NCBI GenBank assembly: GCA_900542375.1
Contig: UQNI01000067.1
Coordinates: 1 to 8,332 of the forward strand
Direction of reading: 5' to 3'
DNA: 8,332 nucleotides
Source of the DNA: an uncultured Oscillospiraceae bacterium
GTDB taxonomy: Bacteria; Bacillota; Clostridia; Oscillospirales; Acutalibacteraceae
The translations under genes were made by a program, and so were the position numbers. Shown one piece after another: positions 7,113 to 8,332 of this stretch (positions within the stretch are counted from its first letter, which is position 1; the number at the start of each line of letters is the position of its first letter). The notes beneath the pieces were generated by a model. That model saw only the letters and a program-made list of their open reading frames with translations, made no database searches and had not been told where the DNA came from.

Positions 7113-7144
7113 TTTTCCACAATTTTTTTAAAAGTTGTGGAAAA
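7113..7144 (+). repeat. Intergenic inverted repeat with DnaA-box-like arms
   Basis: TTTTCCACAA (7113-7122) and TTGTGGAAAA (7135-7144) are perfect inverted copies. Pairing can extend inward to 7126/7131 through one G-T wobble and three A-T pairs, giving a 14-bp stem with a 4-base loop. The TTTTCCACA in each arm differs from the DnaA box TTATCCACA at one base. What follows is A-rich, so this is not an intrinsic terminator on the + strand. The repeat ends 3 bases before the AAAGGA (7148-7153) of the next gene, so an RNA hairpin could affect its translation or RNA processing. Confidence 0.6.
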
Positions 7145-7162
7145 AAGAAAGGATAGACTTAT

Positions 7163-7708
7163 ATGGAGCAAAAGCAAGTTACAGCGAATTATCTTGTGAC
7201 AAAAGATGATTTGTATCAGTTTGCAATTGCTGCAATGAAAGATCAAGATAATAAAGTAGAACGATGGTGTTGTCGTTTGATTGGACTTGCCACGGTAATA
7301 TTCGGTCTGATAGGGGCTATCTTTCTTACAACTTCTGTTTTTCAAAGAATCATTTATCTGTTAATTGTTTTTGCAGGTTTGGCAGTTGGTTTATATTATG
7401 ATACACTGCATCCCTATTTGATGAGAAAGCAGATAAAAGCCTATGTAAATAAGGAAAAGTGTCGGTCAGAACTACTGTTTTTTTATGAAACAGAGATGCA
7501 GTTTGACTTAGAAAACTATAAAGCTTCCATACCGTATCATATGCTTTATGAAGCGATAGAAACGAATAAAATTTACATTATAAAAATAGGAATTGACCAA
7601 GTAAAATATCTACCAAAACGTGCAATTACTCCGGAAGATTGTATTTTTATAAACCATTGTTTAGAAACACAGCTAAAAGAAAAATTTAAGCGAGAAGGTG
7701 TCCGATAA
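7163..7708 (+). CDS. YcxB-like membrane protein
   Basis: This is the clearest YcxB-like member of the three. Its 181 residues comprise a short N-terminal segment (VTANYLVTKDDLYQFA), two hydrophobic helices at about 38-57 and 62-80, and a C-terminal domain. That domain contains FYETEMQF, then YHMLYEAIETNKIYII near 125-140 and KYLPKRAITPEDCIFI near 148-163. The 'Y..I.E...IYI......LPKR..T.ED' pattern is the family hallmark as I know it. The function is unknown. The ATG at 7163 has AAAGGA at 7148-7153. Its TAA stop is immediately followed by the ATG of gyrA, and the gyrA ribosome binding site lies in its last codons, so gyrA translation probably depends in part on ribosomes finishing this gene. 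An inverted repeat sits just upstream. Confidence 0.85.
   Translation: MEQKQVTANYLVTKDDLYQFAIAAMKDQDNKVERWCCRLIGLATVIFGLIGAIFLTTSVFQRIIYLLIVFAGLAVGLYYDTLHPYLMRKQIKAYVNKEKCRSELLFFYETEMQFDLENYKASIPYHMLYEAIETNKIYIIKIGIDQVKYLPKRAITPEDCIFINHCLETQLKEKFKREGVR
7695..7700 (+). promoter_or_regulatory. gyrA ribosome binding site within the upstream gene
   Basis: AAGGTG lies in the last codons of the YcxB-like gene, 8 bases before the gyrA ATG. The stop (7706-7708) and start (7709-7711) are adjacent as TAAATG, an arrangement that favours coupled translation. Confidence 0.6.
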
Positions 7709-8332
7709 ATGGAAGAAAATCAAGAACTACAAGCGCAAGAAAAAATTATAAACGTTGACATTGAACGTGAAATGAAAAAGTCCTTTTTGGACTATTCCAT
7801 GTCAGTTATTGTTTCCCGCGCATTGCCGGATGTTCGAGATGGACTAAAACCGGTTCACAGAAGAATTTTATATACCATGTTTGAAAATAATTTGTATCCT
7901 GACAGGGCTTACCGTAAATGTGCTGATACAGTTGGTTCTGTATTGGGCAGATATCATCCGCATGGTGATGCTTCTGTTTATGATGCATTGGTACGTTTGG
8001 CACAAGACTTTTCTATGCGCTATATGCTTGTGGACGGACACGGAAACTTCGGTTCTGTTGACGGAGACCCGCCTGCTGCTTATCGTTATACAGAAGCGAG
8101 AATGAGCAAAACTTCCATGGAAATGGTAGCGGATATTGAAAAAGAAACAGTAGATTTCCGTTCCAACTATGACGACCGTTTGCAGGAACCAGACGTTTTG
8201 CCATCCCGCTTTCCAAACTTGCTGGTAAATGGTTCTACCGGTATTGCTGTTGGTATGGCAACCAATATTCCTCCTCATAATATGGGAGAAGTCATAGACG
8301 GAATGTGCGCTATGATTGATAATCCGGAAATT
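7709..8332 (+). CDS. gyrA: DNA gyrase subunit A (5' part, runs off window)
   Basis: GyrA is the DNA breakage-reunion subunit of gyrase. The window holds the first 208 codons of an expected 800 or more; the cut is the window edge, not a mutation. Visible features are the opening SFLDYSMSVIVSRALPDVRDGLKPVHRRIL (residues 25-54), the HPHGD helix-turn-helix region at 83-87, and the active-site Arg126-Tyr127 in YRYTEAR, the Tyr matching E. coli Tyr122. LVNGSTGIAVGMATNIPPHN near 172-191 follows. The quinolone-contact positions equal to E. coli 83, 84 and 87 are Ala88, Ser89 and Asp92, so the usual Ser/Thr at 83 is replaced by Ala. The ATG at 7709 directly follows the stop of the YcxB-like gene and has AAGGTG at 7695-7700. 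The N-terminal tail is a few residues longer than that of E. coli. Confidence 0.98.
   Translation, partial: MEENQELQAQEKIINVDIEREMKKSFLDYSMSVIVSRALPDVRDGLKPVHRRILYTMFENNLYPDRAYRKCADTVGSVLGRYHPHGDASVYDALVRLAQDFSMRYMLVDGHGNFGSVDGDPPAAYRYTEARMSKTSMEMVADIEKETVDFRSNYDDRLQEPDVLPSRFPNLLVNGSTGIAVGMATNIPPHNMGEVIDGMCAMIDNPEI

Noticed and set aside
7113..7150. Inverted repeat as an intrinsic terminator
   Set aside because: On the + strand the stem is followed by an A-run rather than a T-run, and no minus-strand gene needs a terminator there.
7868..8278. Minus-strand ORF of 136 codons opposite gyrA
   Set aside because: It lies wholly antisense to a confidently identified gyrA and its translation shows no family features; it is a shadow of constrained codons.
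1..8332. Replication origin, mobile element, CRISPR array, tRNA or rRNA
   Set aside because: Although the gene order is that of an origin-proximal region, I saw no cluster of exact DnaA boxes, no transposase or terminal repeats, no spaced direct repeats and no RNA-gene signature in the window.

Overview
The window reads as a core chromosomal locus of an AT-rich, low-GC Gram-positive bacterium (Firmicutes/Bacillota, most likely class Clostridia). The evidence is the gene order and the protein types: the sliding clamp dnaN, a YaaA-type S4 protein, recF, a RemB/DUF370 protein, gyrB and gyrA occur in the order of the dnaA-dnaN-yaaA-recF-yaaB-gyrB-gyrA region next to the origin in Bacillus. GyrB is the short Gram-positive form of about 640 residues, ribosome binding sites are purine-rich and strong, and three of eleven genes appear to start with TTG. 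The assignment to Clostridia rests on remembered similarity of the gyrase sequences and was not tested by a search.

Layout. All eleven genes are on the + strand with short gaps (0 to 55 bases) or an overlap, and I see no convincing intrinsic terminator or internal promoter, so the region looks like one long transcription unit or a few closely linked ones. Bases 17-2796 hold the conserved replication and repair block (dnaN, S4 protein, recF, remB-like). Bases 2831-3855 hold two small zinc-ribbon membrane proteins that share the same cysteine spacing. gyrB follows at 3889-5829. Bases 5858-7708 hold three consecutive two-helix membrane proteins that I judge to be diverged YcxB-like paralogues. 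gyrA starts directly after the last of these (7709) and runs off the window after 208 codons. No stretch over 300 bases lacks a gene.

How the parts fit. The conserved genes serve chromosome replication (clamp), gap repair at forks (RecF) and supercoiling (gyrase). The five membrane proteins are lineage-specific additions to this core order. Two sit between remB and gyrB, and three separate gyrB from gyrA, whose products must assemble in a 2:2 complex. Nothing in the sequence gives the membrane proteins a molecular function; their interest is their position and their duplication.

Smaller points of note are three gyrase drug-site positions that differ from the E. coli residue (GyrA S83 to Ala, GyrB K447 to Trp, GyrB R136 to Lys), a perfect inverted repeat just ahead of the third YcxB-like gene, a TTGA stop/start overlap that fixes the recF start, and two competing starts for gyrB. 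I did not find a mobile element, CRISPR array, RNA gene or an evident new defence system.
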